Shown here piece after piece: positions 8,781-15,917 of a DNA stretch of 41,074 nt. The position numbers and the translations under genes are program-made. The notes beneath the pieces are model-generated. The model was given only the letters and a program-made list of their open reading frames with translations, ran no database searches and had not been told where the DNA came from. The stretch's first letter is position 1. Each line of letters opens with the position of its first letter. The stretch is from positions 1 to 41,074 of IMG/VR virus record IMGVR_UViG_3300013014_000057. One strand, given 5' to 3'. This DNA comes from a virus.

Positions 8781-8947
8781 GAGGTGTCGATGCGATGGGG
8801 CTAACTCGCCTGCGCCCTACAGGCTACGCTTAAATGACACCGACGCGGTATCCGACGGCTAACGGATATCCAACTAACTTCTAGGGCTTGCCGGCTCTTA
8901 AACTAAGAAACGACAAAGAGACACGCTCATCGTGTGATGAGAAGTCT
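8781..8947 (+). promoter_or_regulatory. Structured 5' leader upstream of the major capsid gene
   Basis: Bases 8730-8979 carry no credible gene but several inverted repeats. GGTGTC (8783-8788) can pair with GACACC (8836-8841), enclosing a GCCTG/CAGGC hairpin (8808-8812 and 8820-8824). A second hairpin joins GGTATCCG (8847-8854) to CGGATATCC (8863-8871). A third joins AGAC plus CTCATC (8919-8922, 8926-8931) to GATGAG plus GTCT (8936-8941, 8944-8947) with a GTGT loop. The capsid ribosome site AAAGGAG follows about 20 bases later. It may be an mRNA-stabilising or translation-enhancing leader, or a small RNA; no known riboswitch class or tRNA fits. Confidence 0.5.
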
Positions 8948-8979
8948 TTAGTCATTACTTCAACAAAGGAGATACTAAT

Positions 8980-10203
8980 ATGCCTTGTACGAATATTGAG
9001 AATCTTCTGATTACTGAGTCCGGCCGTATTGGTGCGGATATCTATCGGAAGACTTTGAACACGTCCCCGTGGACGACTTTGGTTAAGCAAGAGGCTTGGC
9101 CAGATGAGATGGGAACAACTGTTAACGTTCTGATCTATGAACGGACCCTACCGGCTTCCGGTGGTTCGATCACTTTTACGGACGTTGCTTATAACGGAGT
9201 CGGAACTCAGGTCATTGGGGCTACCCCCTCTGGCTCGAACACCGGACCCGGAACCTGCGCAGTTGTTGGCAATGACCTCGGTTTTGCCCAGACCCTCCGC
9301 ACTTATAACCTCCAACAGGCGGCGATCAACTCCCCCGACATCTGCTTGAACGACCTTCGGTTCCCCGTTCGTCGTCAGGAACAGCTCCGCAACATTATGG
9401 CGGTGATGACTGAGAACACTCAGTATGCTTGGGAAAACCGTTATCGTGACGAATACGTTCGTCTCGCTAACTACAACGTCAACGCTAACCAGAATGAACT
9501 CTTGGCGGCTTCCGGCCAGACCAAAGGTTCTTTTAGCACCTCCGCTCTCCCGACGAGCCGATTGACACAGGGCATCCTGCGTTATTTCTACTCTAGGTTG
9601 ATCCGTGACGGCGCTGGTCAGAATGCATACGGCAAAGAAAACGGTGCTCCCGTGTTCTTGCTCGTCACCTCCCCCGAGGCTTCTGACGACCTCATCAAGC
9701 TCAACGCGGACATCCGTCAGGATCTCCGTTGGGCGAAACCTAGCGAACTGATTCAGCCCCTCGGCGTCGAACGTAGCTACGCTGGTTTCTACCATTTGGT
9801 AGACACCATGACTCCCCGCTACGACTTCGTCGGTGGAGCTTGGGTCCGTCGCAATCCGTATGCCACCGATGCTAGCGCATCCAAGGGCACACGGTACATC
9901 CCAAACCCCGCGTACTTCACGGCGGAATACGAAGATTCTATTATCTTCCATCCCGACGTGTTCACCTCGCTGGTCGCTAAGCCCATCTCCGGAACCGGAG
10001 CGGCTAGCTTTGACCCGCAGAGCTACCGCGGTGACTTCCGCTGGCGGAATATCCCCAGCCGGGATTGTAACCCAGACGGCACGATCGGATTCTTCCGGGC
10101 TATCTTTAGCTCCGGTTCGAAACCCGTTCGTCCTGAACTCGGTGTGGTTATCCGCCACAAGCGCTGCGCGGCCGACTTCGGCCTCGTTGGTTGCTACTCG
10201 TAA
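8980..10203 (+). CDS. Major capsid protein
   Basis: A 407-residue protein with a strong AAAGGAG site ahead of ATG 8980. Evidence for the capsid role is position (after portal and scaffold), size, a dedicated leader and terminator on either side, and codon choice visibly richer in C-ending codons (AAC, GAC, ACC, CTC) than the flanking genes, a sign of very high expression. The protein has no signal peptide or membrane segment, is rich in aromatic and Arg/Asn residues, and begins MPCTNIENLLITESGRI. It presumably has the HK97 fold, but that cannot be shown by eye. Confidence 0.85.
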   Translation: MPCTNIENLLITESGRIGADIYRKTLNTSPWTTLVKQEAWPDEMGTTVNVLIYERTLPASGGSITFTDVAYNGVGTQVIGATPSGSNTGPGTCAVVGNDLGFAQTLRTYNLQQAAINSPDICLNDLRFPVRRQEQLRNIMAVMTENTQYAWENRYRDEYVRLANYNVNANQNELLAASGQTKGSFSTSALPTSRLTQGILRYFYSRLIRDGAGQNAYGKENGAPVFLLVTSPEASDDLIKLNADIRQDLRWAKPSELIQPLGVERSYAGFYHLVDTMTPRYDFVGGAWVRRNPYATDASASKGTRYIPNPAYFTAEYEDSIIFHPDVFTSLVAKPISGTGAASFDPQSYRGDFRWRNIPSRDCNPDGTIGFFRAIFSSGSKPVRPELGVVIRHKRCAADFGLVGCYS

Positions 10204-10219
10204 TCTGAGTAACTGAATT

Positions 10220-10261
10220 GAAGGGGGGCGTAGGTTTCATTCCTGCGCCTCCCTTCTTTTT
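10220..10261 (+). terminator. Rho-independent terminator after the capsid gene
   Basis: GAAGGGGGGCGTAGG (10220-10234) pairs with CCTGCGCCTCCCTTC (10242-10256), about 15 base pairs with two G-U wobbles and a 7-base loop, followed by TTTTT (10257-10261). It begins 17 bases after the capsid stop and matches the intrinsic terminator pattern very well. Confidence 0.9.
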
Positions 10262-10300
10262 ATAAATATGAATTGCGGATGCCCCGAGTGCATGGCGAAA

Positions 10301-10327
10301 CACGGTCGTAGTCCTACTATGGTCGTG
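10301..10327 (+). promoter_or_regulatory. mRNA hairpin upstream of the post-capsid gene
   Basis: CACGGTCGTAGT (10301-10312) can pair with ACTATGGTCGTG (10316-10327): 12 pairs, three of them G-U, with a 3-base loop. No T-run follows, so it is not a terminator. It ends about 20 bases before the AAAGGAGA ribosome site of the gene starting at 10361 and could shape translation or mRNA ends there. Confidence 0.35.
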
Positions 10328-10360
10328 ATTGCTGTCGCTCCTAACAAAGGAGAAAAGAAT

Positions 10361-10612
10361 ATGAAGATTGCTACATTTGCAGTCCCGAAGGGATTTACCC
10401 CGCCCGAAGGCGTCGTCGAGGGAGACACGTTCGAAGCTATGGCCACGTTTAAACACGGTGGCAAATCTTTGGACTTGGTTTCAATCGAAGGTGCCGAAGC
10501 GGAGATGCCCGAAAAAGAAATGGAATCGGAAGATATGAGCAAAGCTCCGGCCGAAGCTGGATTTGCCGATGCCATTGAAATGGGTGTCGCTCCCGAAGGG
10601 AAGATGGCTTAA
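10361..10612 (+). CDS. Small acidic protein following the capsid gene
   Basis: An 83-residue protein from ATG 10361, chosen because AAAGGAGA lies at the right distance. The frame also opens at ATG 10268, which would add 31 residues including CGCPECMAKHGR, but that start has no ribosome site and sits right behind the terminator T-run. The first half (MKIATFAVPKGFTPPEGVVEGDTFE) looks like a small beta domain; the second half is Glu/Met/Ala-rich and acidic. Place after the capsid suggests a decoration or head-accessory protein, but I recognise no family. Confidence 0.65.
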   Translation: MKIATFAVPKGFTPPEGVVEGDTFEAMATFKHGGKSLDLVSIEGAEAEMPEKEMESEDMSKAPAEAGFADAIEMGVAPEGKMA

Positions 10613-10927
10613 GTGAAGCGTGAGGTGAAGGGCGAAGGCTGGAGAGAGTTTGTCTGCGCGATTGTCGAGCAGGGACTCCATGATCTAGACTTCGCCCTCA
10701 CCGCACCTATTGGCCGTAAGCTCGATCCAAAAAACTACTTCACCGCTTTACATTTTGATTTGTTTTTTGATCAAGTTCCCGGTCTTTGCGAAGCCGCCAA
10801 TATCCGAGTATCGGCTGAGGCTATCGCAAGAAAAGTACGGGGAAAGATTGACAAACTAAGAACTATCAGGAATAGAAGGAGGGAGAAACTATGTCAGAAC
10901 CAACCCAAGCAAATATTGAATTCGTAA
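10613..10927 (+). CDS. Hypothetical basic protein
   Basis: A 104-residue protein with GTG start at 10613 directly abutting the previous TAA stop. The N-terminus (MKREVKGEGWREFVCAIVEQGL) and the strongly basic helix near 82-96 (ARKVRGKIDKLRTIRNRRRE) are notable; the latter overlaps the ribosome site of the next gene. The last 12 codons overlap that gene in another frame (37 bases). I recognise no family; a role in head completion or the neck is possible from position. Confidence 0.6.
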   Translation: MKREVKGEGWREFVCAIVEQGLHDLDFALTAPIGRKLDPKNYFTALHFDLFFDQVPGLCEAANIRVSAEAIARKVRGKIDKLRTIRNRRREKLCQNQPKQILNS

Positions 10928-11205
10928 GCCAACTCCGAAGGGCTTTAAAATTTGGACAAATCACTCGCGATCAACTGCGCGGTACTGCTGGAGAGAATCT
11001 CCAAGGCAGTAGCGCTTACCCAGCCTCGAATGAATTCATTCGTAACTTCCAAAGGGCTATCGCTATCGGCCAAGTAACCAACGCTCAGATCGCCGACCCC
11101 GGCTTGATTGGTGATGTCGGAACTTATACCCGAGCTGATAACGGTTTCGTTTTAGAATGCAACAGGGCAGGTGCTTTTGGCCAGCTCGTAACGACCGTAA
11201 CCTAA
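10891..11205 (+). CDS. Small protein built of FGQ-type repeats
   Basis: A 104-residue protein with a very strong GGAGGGAGAAACT leader before ATG 10891. It contains a repeated unit of pattern aromatic-x5-Arg-Ala-x2-aromatic/Ile-Gly-Gln-hydrophobic: RRALKFGQIT (17-26), QRAIAIGQVT (54-63) and NRAGAFGQLV (91-100). The same unit opens the next gene. Repeats with this spacing suggest a small homo-oligomeric virion part, perhaps a spike or fibre base that binds the next protein. I do not know a named family. Confidence 0.65.
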   Translation: MSEPTQANIEFVSQLRRALKFGQITRDQLRGTAGENLQGSSAYPASNEFIRNFQRAIAIGQVTNAQIADPGLIGDVGTYTRADNGFVLECNRAGAFGQLVTTVT

Positions 11206-11302
11206 GGAGATACAAATGCAGACAAACGCACCAGCCGGTGGAGAATGGGTTGATCAGTATAATCGGGCGATTACTTTCGGGCAGATCAATGTTGATCAGC
11301 TT
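10918..11302 (+). repeat. Four-copy FGQ motif across two genes
   Basis: Copies lie at 10918-10977, 11032-11091, 11143-11202 (degenerate) and 11243-11302. Copies one and four sit at exactly residues 10-29 of their respective proteins and match in spacing: E-aromatic-V-x-Q-x-x-R-A-x-x-F-G-Q-I-x-x-D-Q-L. The repetition is at protein level; the bases differ. Confidence 0.7.
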
Positions 11303-11659
11303 GCTAATTTACCAGCACATGCTTCTACCCATGCTACCGGGGGTTCCGATGCTATCACTCCCGCTTCGATTGGATCAGTTAGTTTTCTAAACGCTACTGC
11401 CAGCATCAATTTTGGATCTATCGGGGTGTCTGGTGGATTTTTAGATTCTGATGTTACTGTTACGGGAGCTGCACTAGATGACTGGACTTCGGTTAGTTGC
11501 GTTTCTATCCGCGGTTCGGGAGACGGCTCTCGCCCCCTTATTTTTACCAGTTTTGTTGCGTCCGCAAACACAGTTACAGTCAGAGCTGTCAACCCTACTC
11601 TTGTGGCTGTTAATCCCGGTTCCTACAGTTTCAAAATCTTGGTCGCTAAAGGAGTTTAA
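11216..11659 (+). CDS. Small tail fibre or spike-like protein
   Basis: A 147-residue protein (SD AAGGAG before ATG 11216). Residues 10-29 repeat the FGQ unit of the upstream gene (NRAITFGQINVDQL). Next comes HASTHATGGSDAITPASIG (35-53), a sequence very common in phage fibre and appendage proteins. The remainder (55-147) is a Ser/Val/Thr-rich beta domain ending FKILVAKGV, like a receptor-binding or lectin-type head. It is probably a virion appendage that assembles with the product of 10891-11205. Confidence 0.65.
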   Translation: MQTNAPAGGEWVDQYNRAITFGQINVDQLANLPAHASTHATGGSDAITPASIGSVSFLNATASINFGSIGVSGGFLDSDVTVTGAALDDWTSVSCVSIRGSGDGSRPLIFTSFVASANTVTVRAVNPTLVAVNPGSYSFKILVAKGV

Positions 11660-11661
11660 TT

Positions 11662-11982
11662 ATGGCACTATATCCCGAAGGCACAGCACCGCTCCCCTTG
11701 GACGACGTCCAGAGGGCAGCAAACAAAGCTAATGAACTTAGCCGTCAGGCTCTTGGGCAGAACGGAGCTATTGTTCTACACACAGGTAATCTTACCGCGC
11801 CTCTTGGTTCGTATGTTTCTCTTGTTGTTTTGAAAGCATCCACCATCGCGAGTATCACAGCTCCTGGAATCACCAACTCTGTTGGTTTGACCGGAGACAA
11901 CTTAACGGCTGGAGTTATTATCAACGGAGATATTCGAGAAGTTACGCTTACTAGCGGTATGGCTATCCTATACAAGGCGTAA
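11662..11982 (+). CDS. Hypothetical small virion protein
   Basis: A 106-residue protein with AAAGGAG before ATG 11662. Residues 1-35 are helical and polar (PLDDVQRAANKANELSRQALG); 36-106 are beta-rich with many Val/Thr/Gly (SITAPGITNSVGLTG, GVIINGDIREVTLTSG). The all-beta C-terminal domain resembles capsid decoration or fibre heads in character only. It lies between fibre-like genes and is probably structural. Confidence 0.6.
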   Translation: MALYPEGTAPLPLDDVQRAANKANELSRQALGQNGAIVLHTGNLTAPLGSYVSLVVLKASTIASITAPGITNSVGLTGDNLTAGVIINGDIREVTLTSGMAILYKA

Positions 11983-11986
11983 CCAA

Positions 11987-12142
11987 ATGGAATACTCGGA
12001 AGGCGGGAATGGCCCTTTACCGCCCTCTGAAGAGGATCTCTTAGCCTGTATATCCTATCTTTGCGACGAAGGCTTTATCACCATCTACCAAGACGAAAAA
12101 GACGAGTGGTTTGTAAAGATTGCAGAAGTTGACAATCTTTAA
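11987..12142 (+). CDS. 51-residue acidic protein
   Basis: A short frame from ATG 11987 to TAA 12140-12142, starting 4 bases after the previous stop. It encodes MEYSEGGNGPLPPSEEDLLA, a helix containing two cysteines (ACISYLCDEG), and a strand-like end (FITIYQDEKDEWFVKIAEV). It is acidic with codon use like its neighbours, and fills the gap that otherwise would be 190 bases. It looks like a small winged-helix or peptide adaptor, but no family is recognised. Confidence 0.5.
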   Translation: MEYSEGGNGPLPPSEEDLLACISYLCDEGFITIYQDEKDEWFVKIAEVDNL

Positions 12143-12170
12143 TTTGTAGAGGATAGATAGGAGGAACCCT

Positions 12171-14414
12171 ATGGCAGCTTTAACCGGAAATACGATTGCT
12201 TCTACATATGGTCGGCTCTTAACGACGACCTCAGCCAATTTTAGCGGTGGCGCGGAAACCACTATTCAGGACGGAGTTAACAATAATTCGTCTCTTGCTT
12301 TGGGGGCGTCGGGGGCAACTGTTAATGGTACTTTTAGGAGCACTGGTAATTTTACTGTTGGGCCTGTTGGAAACAATAAATTTACAGTTAACGGAGCTAC
12401 CGGAGTTACAACAGTTGTTGGTAGTTTCTCAGTCAATACTGATAGATTTACCGTAGATGCTGCTAATGGGAACACTGCTGTTCTTGGTGGATTTTCTGCT
12501 GCTTCCGGTGCTTTTAGTGGAGCCGTATCTTCAACTACGCTTAGCTGTAGTGGTGATTTCGCCGTAGCTATAAATAAATTTAATGTGTTAGCTGCGTCTG
12601 GTAATACTTCGTGTGCCGGAACTCTTTTTTCGGCTGGGAATTTTAGTATTGGGTCTAACACATTTACCGTTGCCGCGGCTACCGGAATCACAGCAGTAGC
12701 TGGAGACTTTTCAGTAGCCACAAACAAACTCACAGTTGCTTCAGCTACCGGCAATACCGCCGTGGCTGGTGATTTTACGGTAGCGACAAACAAACTCACA
12801 GTTGCTTCGGCCACCGGAAACACAACAATTTTAGGCGATCTCGCAGTTAATACTAATAAGCTAACTGTTGCGGCCGCTACTGGAAACACAACAATTTTAG
12901 GAAATCTAGCAATCAATACTAATAAGCTAACTGTTGCGGCCGCTACTGGGAATATAGAACAAGCTTTGGGGGCGACTGTTAACGGTGTTTTGCTAGGTGT
13001 CGGACCCGGAGTTCCCGCCGTAGATATTTCTAACTTCAGAGCCGGAACTTCCGCATTTATTTCGAATACTACAGGATCTGACAACGTTTCTTGCGGTAAC
13101 TTTACTCTAAACCTTTCCACTATCGGCGATCACAACACCGCCGTTGGGAGTAGCTGTCTTCAAAATTCAGCTATCGGGCAGTTTTCCACAGCAGTCGGTA
13201 GCAAAAGTCAAGCTAACATAAATTGCGGGCCCCTTACTTCTACTGGAGGAATTAGTTCTATCTCCGTAACTAAAAGCGGAAGTGGCTATGTTACAGCTCC
13301 GGCGGTTACCATCGCGGCAACTGTTCCTGCCGCTACGACAGTTGCTACCGCTACCGCTGTAATTAGCGGTGGAATTGTTACCGAAATTACTTTCACCCCC
13401 GGTTCTGGTTACCCCTATCCCCCATCCATTACTCTTACGGCGGCTCCCACCGCAGACAACGCTACCGCTCAAGTCGCGGCTGGGACAAATAACACATCAG
13501 TTGGTTACCAAGCCCTATCTGGTGCAGCTATTCGAACAGTGGCGATTACTTCTTCTACTATTGCTGTTAGTGGTTTATCGACTATTACATCAGCGACACA
13601 TGGTCTTGTAGTGGGGGATCGTATCAATATCACGGCATCTGGTAATACTGGTATTACTGCTGGCATTTACACCGTAGCTACAGTCCCATTAGTTACTACT
13701 TTTACCATTGCTTCTACAACCACCGTTGTAGGGACCGCTGGGTCATTTCAAGCGTGGGCTGGTGGTACTAACAACACCGCTATCGGTTCTCAAGCTCTTG
13801 CAGTTGCGAGTTCGGCGTCCAATAATACCTCTATTGGTTCCCGCGCTCTGTCAAAACTTACTTCCGGCAGCAGTAACGTTTGCGTCGGATTAAATGCAGG
13901 ATTGGGCATGACTACGGGCTCGAATAATGTTGCTGTTGGTGTTTCGGCATTGGGGAGTGTTAATGGTACTTCTGTATCTTCAAATACCGCTATAGGCCAT
14001 CTCAGTGGGAACTCAGTTACTACTGGGGATTCTAACACTTTGATTGGGAGAGGAGCTGGGTCTGGACAAGTCGGATTGGCTATCACTACCGGAAACAGAA
14101 ATATTCTGATTGGTAGAGATTGTAATACAGACTCTGTCGCCAGAAATAATTGCGTGGCTTTGGGGTCGGGCGTAATTACTCCTGCTGTTGACGGATCGTT
14201 TTCTGTCGGCGCTCCCACAGCGGACACGACCAACACCATGACCAATTTGACTAGTGCTACTATCCCAGTAAGCGGGAATAGCCCGACTTTTACTTTTACA
14301 GCTACTCCAGTTAACGGGACTGTTATTACGCTTCCAACTCTTCCAAGACCGGCTCTTATGCTGACCGTTTATTTAAACGGTGTCGCATATCGTCTTCCGC
14401 TTTACGCCGTTTAA
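12171..14414 (+). CDS. Repeat-rich tail fibre / head fibre protein
   Basis: A 747-residue protein with a near-perfect ATAGGAGGA site before ATG 12171. Residues about 65-265 are tandem 22-residue beta repeats (pattern NKLTVA-ATGNT--LGDLAV). Residues about 310-340 and 540-670 carry YadA-head-like repeats (NTAVGSSCL, NTAIGSQAL, NTSIGSRAL, NVAVGVSAL, NTLIGRGAG), typical of trimeric beta-rolls. Between them are a GSGY module (about 365-430) and an HGL-x-x-GDR module (about 473-520), both also found in other tail genes here. No signal peptide. It is most likely a trimeric fibre for host attachment; whether it sits on head or tail is not decided by sequence. Confidence 0.8.
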   Translation: MAALTGNTIASTYGRLLTTTSANFSGGAETTIQDGVNNNSSLALGASGATVNGTFRSTGNFTVGPVGNNKFTVNGATGVTTVVGSFSVNTDRFTVDAANGNTAVLGGFSAASGAFSGAVSSTTLSCSGDFAVAINKFNVLAASGNTSCAGTLFSAGNFSIGSNTFTVAAATGITAVAGDFSVATNKLTVASATGNTAVAGDFTVATNKLTVASATGNTTILGDLAVNTNKLTVAAATGNTTILGNLAINTNKLTVAAATGNIEQALGATVNGVLLGVGPGVPAVDISNFRAGTSAFISNTTGSDNVSCGNFTLNLSTIGDHNTAVGSSCLQNSAIGQFSTAVGSKSQANINCGPLTSTGGISSISVTKSGSGYVTAPAVTIAATVPAATTVATATAVISGGIVTEITFTPGSGYPYPPSITLTAAPTADNATAQVAAGTNNTSVGYQALSGAAIRTVAITSSTIAVSGLSTITSATHGLVVGDRINITASGNTGITAGIYTVATVPLVTTFTIASTTTVVGTAGSFQAWAGGTNNTAIGSQALAVASSASNNTSIGSRALSKLTSGSSNVCVGLNAGLGMTTGSNNVAVGVSALGSVNGTSVSSNTAIGHLSGNSVTTGDSNTLIGRGAGSGQVGLAITTGNRNILIGRDCNTDSVARNNCVALGSGVITPAVDGSFSVGAPTADTTNTMTNLTSATIPVSGNSPTFTFTATPVNGTVITLPTLPRPALMLTVYLNGVAYRLPLYAV
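12372..12957 (+). repeat. Tandem 66-base (22-residue) repeats in the fibre gene
   Basis: At least seven copies of a 22-codon unit; the last four (from about 12720) are close at base level as well (for instance the two copies with AACTGTTGCGGCCGCTACTG). Earlier copies are more diverged. They encode successive beta-strand pairs of the fibre shaft and could change copy number by recombination. Confidence 0.8.
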
Positions 14415-14418
14415 TCTT

Positions 14419-14622
14419 ATGCCCCCGCAACAAGAGTTTAAAGAGCGACTGGCTCGGATTGAAACTAAGCTCGATGCCACCTTGGCTCATCTCAACGACC
14501 ACGAGGACCGGCTCCGTAAGGTTGAGCAGGCATGGTGGAAACAGTCAGCCATATTTGGTGCTTTGATCGCATGTATTTCTTGGCTAGGCCCGACTCTAAG
14601 AAAACACATTTTTGGTTCGTAA
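14419..14622 (+). CDS. XhlA-like membrane protein of the lysis cassette
   Basis: A 67-residue protein starting at ATG 14419, 4 bases after the fibre stop. Residues 7-40 are a charged coiled coil (RLARIETKLDATLAHLNDHEDRLRKVEQ) and residues 43-60 one membrane helix (QSAIFGALIACISWLG), followed by a basic tail. This soluble-coil plus C-terminal anchor pattern matches haemolysin XhlA-type phage proteins, which accompany holins. It is the first of four consecutive lysis genes. It might be the holin itself or a holin regulator. Confidence 0.65.
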   Translation: MPPQQEFKERLARIETKLDATLAHLNDHEDRLRKVEQAWWKQSAIFGALIACISWLGPTLRKHIFGS

Positions 14623-14650
14623 TTTTCACGCATGGAGCTATATTAAGCCC

Positions 14651-15037
14651 ATGAAATTACTTTTACTTACTCTATTGTTATTGGCTGGTTGTTCAACCAT
14701 TAAACCAAAAGGCTCTCCTGAATTTGGAGGAGTCACTCGTAAAGTCGACGCCGTTGAGCAGGCAGTAAACTCTGGAGATCTCCCGACCATTAAGAAGGAG
14801 TTTGGTAGCCTCAAGACTCAATTATCATCCGCGCAAGCTGCCTGCGAGGCTCAGGCTGGTGACTACGAACGTATGGCAAAAGAGGCAAATGACTGGAAAG
14901 CCAAGCAAAGGAAAGCCCTGAAAGAACTATGGATCTACCGTGGTGCTCTTATCGCGTTAGCTCTATGGATCTTTAGGGGCTTTATTTTTGGGGGTATCAT
15001 GTTCGTGGCTAGGAAGTTTGTGGGGATTCCTTGGTGA
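14651..15037 (+). CDS. Unimolecular spanin (u-spanin) lipoprotein
   Basis: Starting at ATG 14651 the 128-residue product begins MKLLLLTLLLLAGCSTIKPK: a short signal peptide with lipobox LLAGC (Cys14), placing the N-terminus on the outer membrane. The middle (about 28-95) is a periplasmic, Lys/Glu/Ala-rich helical stretch. Residues about 98-122 are a C-terminal transmembrane segment (GALIALALWIFRGFIFGG). A lipoprotein with a C-terminal inner-membrane anchor is the layout of T1 gp11 u-spanin, which fuses the two membranes in the last step of lysis, and the length is very similar. A longer frame upstream lacks a good start. Confidence 0.8.
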   Translation: MKLLLLTLLLLAGCSTIKPKGSPEFGGVTRKVDAVEQAVNSGDLPTIKKEFGSLKTQLSSAQAACEAQAGDYERMAKEANDWKAKQRKALKELWIYRGALIALALWIFRGFIFGGIMFVARKFVGIPW

Positions 15038-15378
15038 ACTTCCTCAAGACCAACGTACAGGGTCTAATAGCCCTTGTGGGGGCTCTTTGTCTGTTCTTTG
15101 GTCTAGGACCCCTCCTTCAGCATATTGACCCCACAGCGGGCGTTATAGACATCGGAGCCTTACATTTGTTGGTGTTCGGAACCGCCAAGTTTTTGCTCGG
15201 GGTATTCGTTGTTTGGCTTGTCATTTCTTTTGATTGGGCCCCCTTTGACAAGTATTTGGATACTGGGGCTTTTTCCGACGACTTCCTCACCCTACACCCA
15301 GAGACGAAGGCTAAGCTCTTGGTCTATCTCTTTATAGGACTTTTGATTACATTTGCCCTGTGTACCAAAGGATCCTGA
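15034..15378 (+). CDS. Holin-like membrane protein
   Basis: A 114-residue protein beginning at GTG 15034, overlapping the spanin stop as GTGA (TTG 15031 is an alternative). Three hydrophobic segments are evident: about 8-28 (GLIALVGALCLFFGLGPLL), 44-66 (LLVFGTAKFLLGVFVVWLVI) and 92-111 (LLVYLFIGLLITFAL). Position between spanin and endolysin and the small multi-span build suggest the holin that opens the inner membrane. No holin family is recognised by sequence, so the function is from context. Confidence 0.65.
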   Translation: MNFLKTNVQGLIALVGALCLFFGLGPLLQHIDPTAGVIDIGALHLLVFGTAKFLLGVFVVWLVISFDWAPFDKYLDTGAFSDDFLTLHPETKAKLLVYLFIGLLITFALCTKGS

Positions 15379-15917
15379 ATGCTACGTCATATCCTATTAT
15401 TTTTCTTACGGCATTGCTTTTCTCTGGAGGACTTGCAATGGGAAGTCCTGACCCGCAAGGTGGTGCTCGCGGAAAGATCATATCATTTGCGAAATCAACA
15501 ATCGGGATCAAAGAAGCAACAGGGAAAAACGACGGGAAAGAAATTGAAGAAATCCTCAAAAGCGTTGGACTCGAATGGACGGGCGCCCCGTGGTGCGCAG
15601 CCTACGTCGTCTGGGTTGGCGACTCTGCCCTCGGGCGAAATCATAATCCCTACCCGAGAAGTGCGTGGTCTCCAGATTTCGTCAAAAACCCGAACTGGGA
15701 TCGAGGGCGTGGTCGACTACCCACCGAAGCAGATACCTTCGGGATCTATTTTCAAAGCCTTAAAAGAGTGGGGCATACGGGATTAATCGAACGAGTATCT
15801 GGCGATTTCGCCATAACGATTGAGGGCAATACCAACAACGGGGGCAGTAGAGACGGTGATGGTGTCTACCGACGCCGACGTCTTCTCGGTTCCCTGTTAG
15901 CAAAGGACTGGTTGTGA
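15360..15917 (+). CDS. CHAP-domain endolysin with N-terminal signal or signal-anchor
   Basis: A 185-residue protein, GTG at 15360, overlapping the holin gene by 19 bases. Residues about 10-28 are a hydrophobic export segment (YPIIFLTALLFSGGLAMG). The catalytic region is CHAP-like: Cys79 in GAPWCAAYVVWVGD, His139 in RVGHTGLIERV, and IEGNTNNGG (Glu155, Asn157). CHAP enzymes are cysteine amidases/endopeptidases that cut peptidoglycan stem peptides. The signal segment suggests Sec export, as in SAR-type endolysins, so the holin may only need to depolarise the membrane. The start is uncertain because no clear ribosome site is visible. Confidence 0.8.
   Translation: MYQRILNATSYPIIFLTALLFSGGLAMGSPDPQGGARGKIISFAKSTIGIKEATGKNDGKEIEEILKSVGLEWTGAPWCAAYVVWVGDSALGRNHNPYPRSAWSPDFVKNPNWDRGRGRLPTEADTFGIYFQSLKRVGHTGLIERVSGDFAITIEGNTNNGGSRDGDGVYRRRRLLGSLLAKDWL

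Noticed and set aside
8781-8841. Possible tRNA in the capsid leader (outer stem with internal hairpin)
   Set aside because: Too short, no T-loop GGTTC-type sequence, no anticodon arm of the right size.
9148-10158. Long open frame of 336 codons on the minus strand opposite the capsid gene
   Set aside because: It mirrors the codon bias of the capsid gene, has no ribosome site, and its translation is low in structure; the plus strand has the strong leader and terminator.
12372-12957. Regular 66-base repeats as a CRISPR-like array
   Set aside because: Repeats are contiguous, in frame, diverged and encode beta-strand units; there are no unique spacers.
12266-13120. Open frame of 284 codons on the minus strand opposite the fibre gene
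   Set aside because: It reflects the tandem repeats of the fibre read backwards (repeated Ala/Val/Pro strings) and has no start signals.
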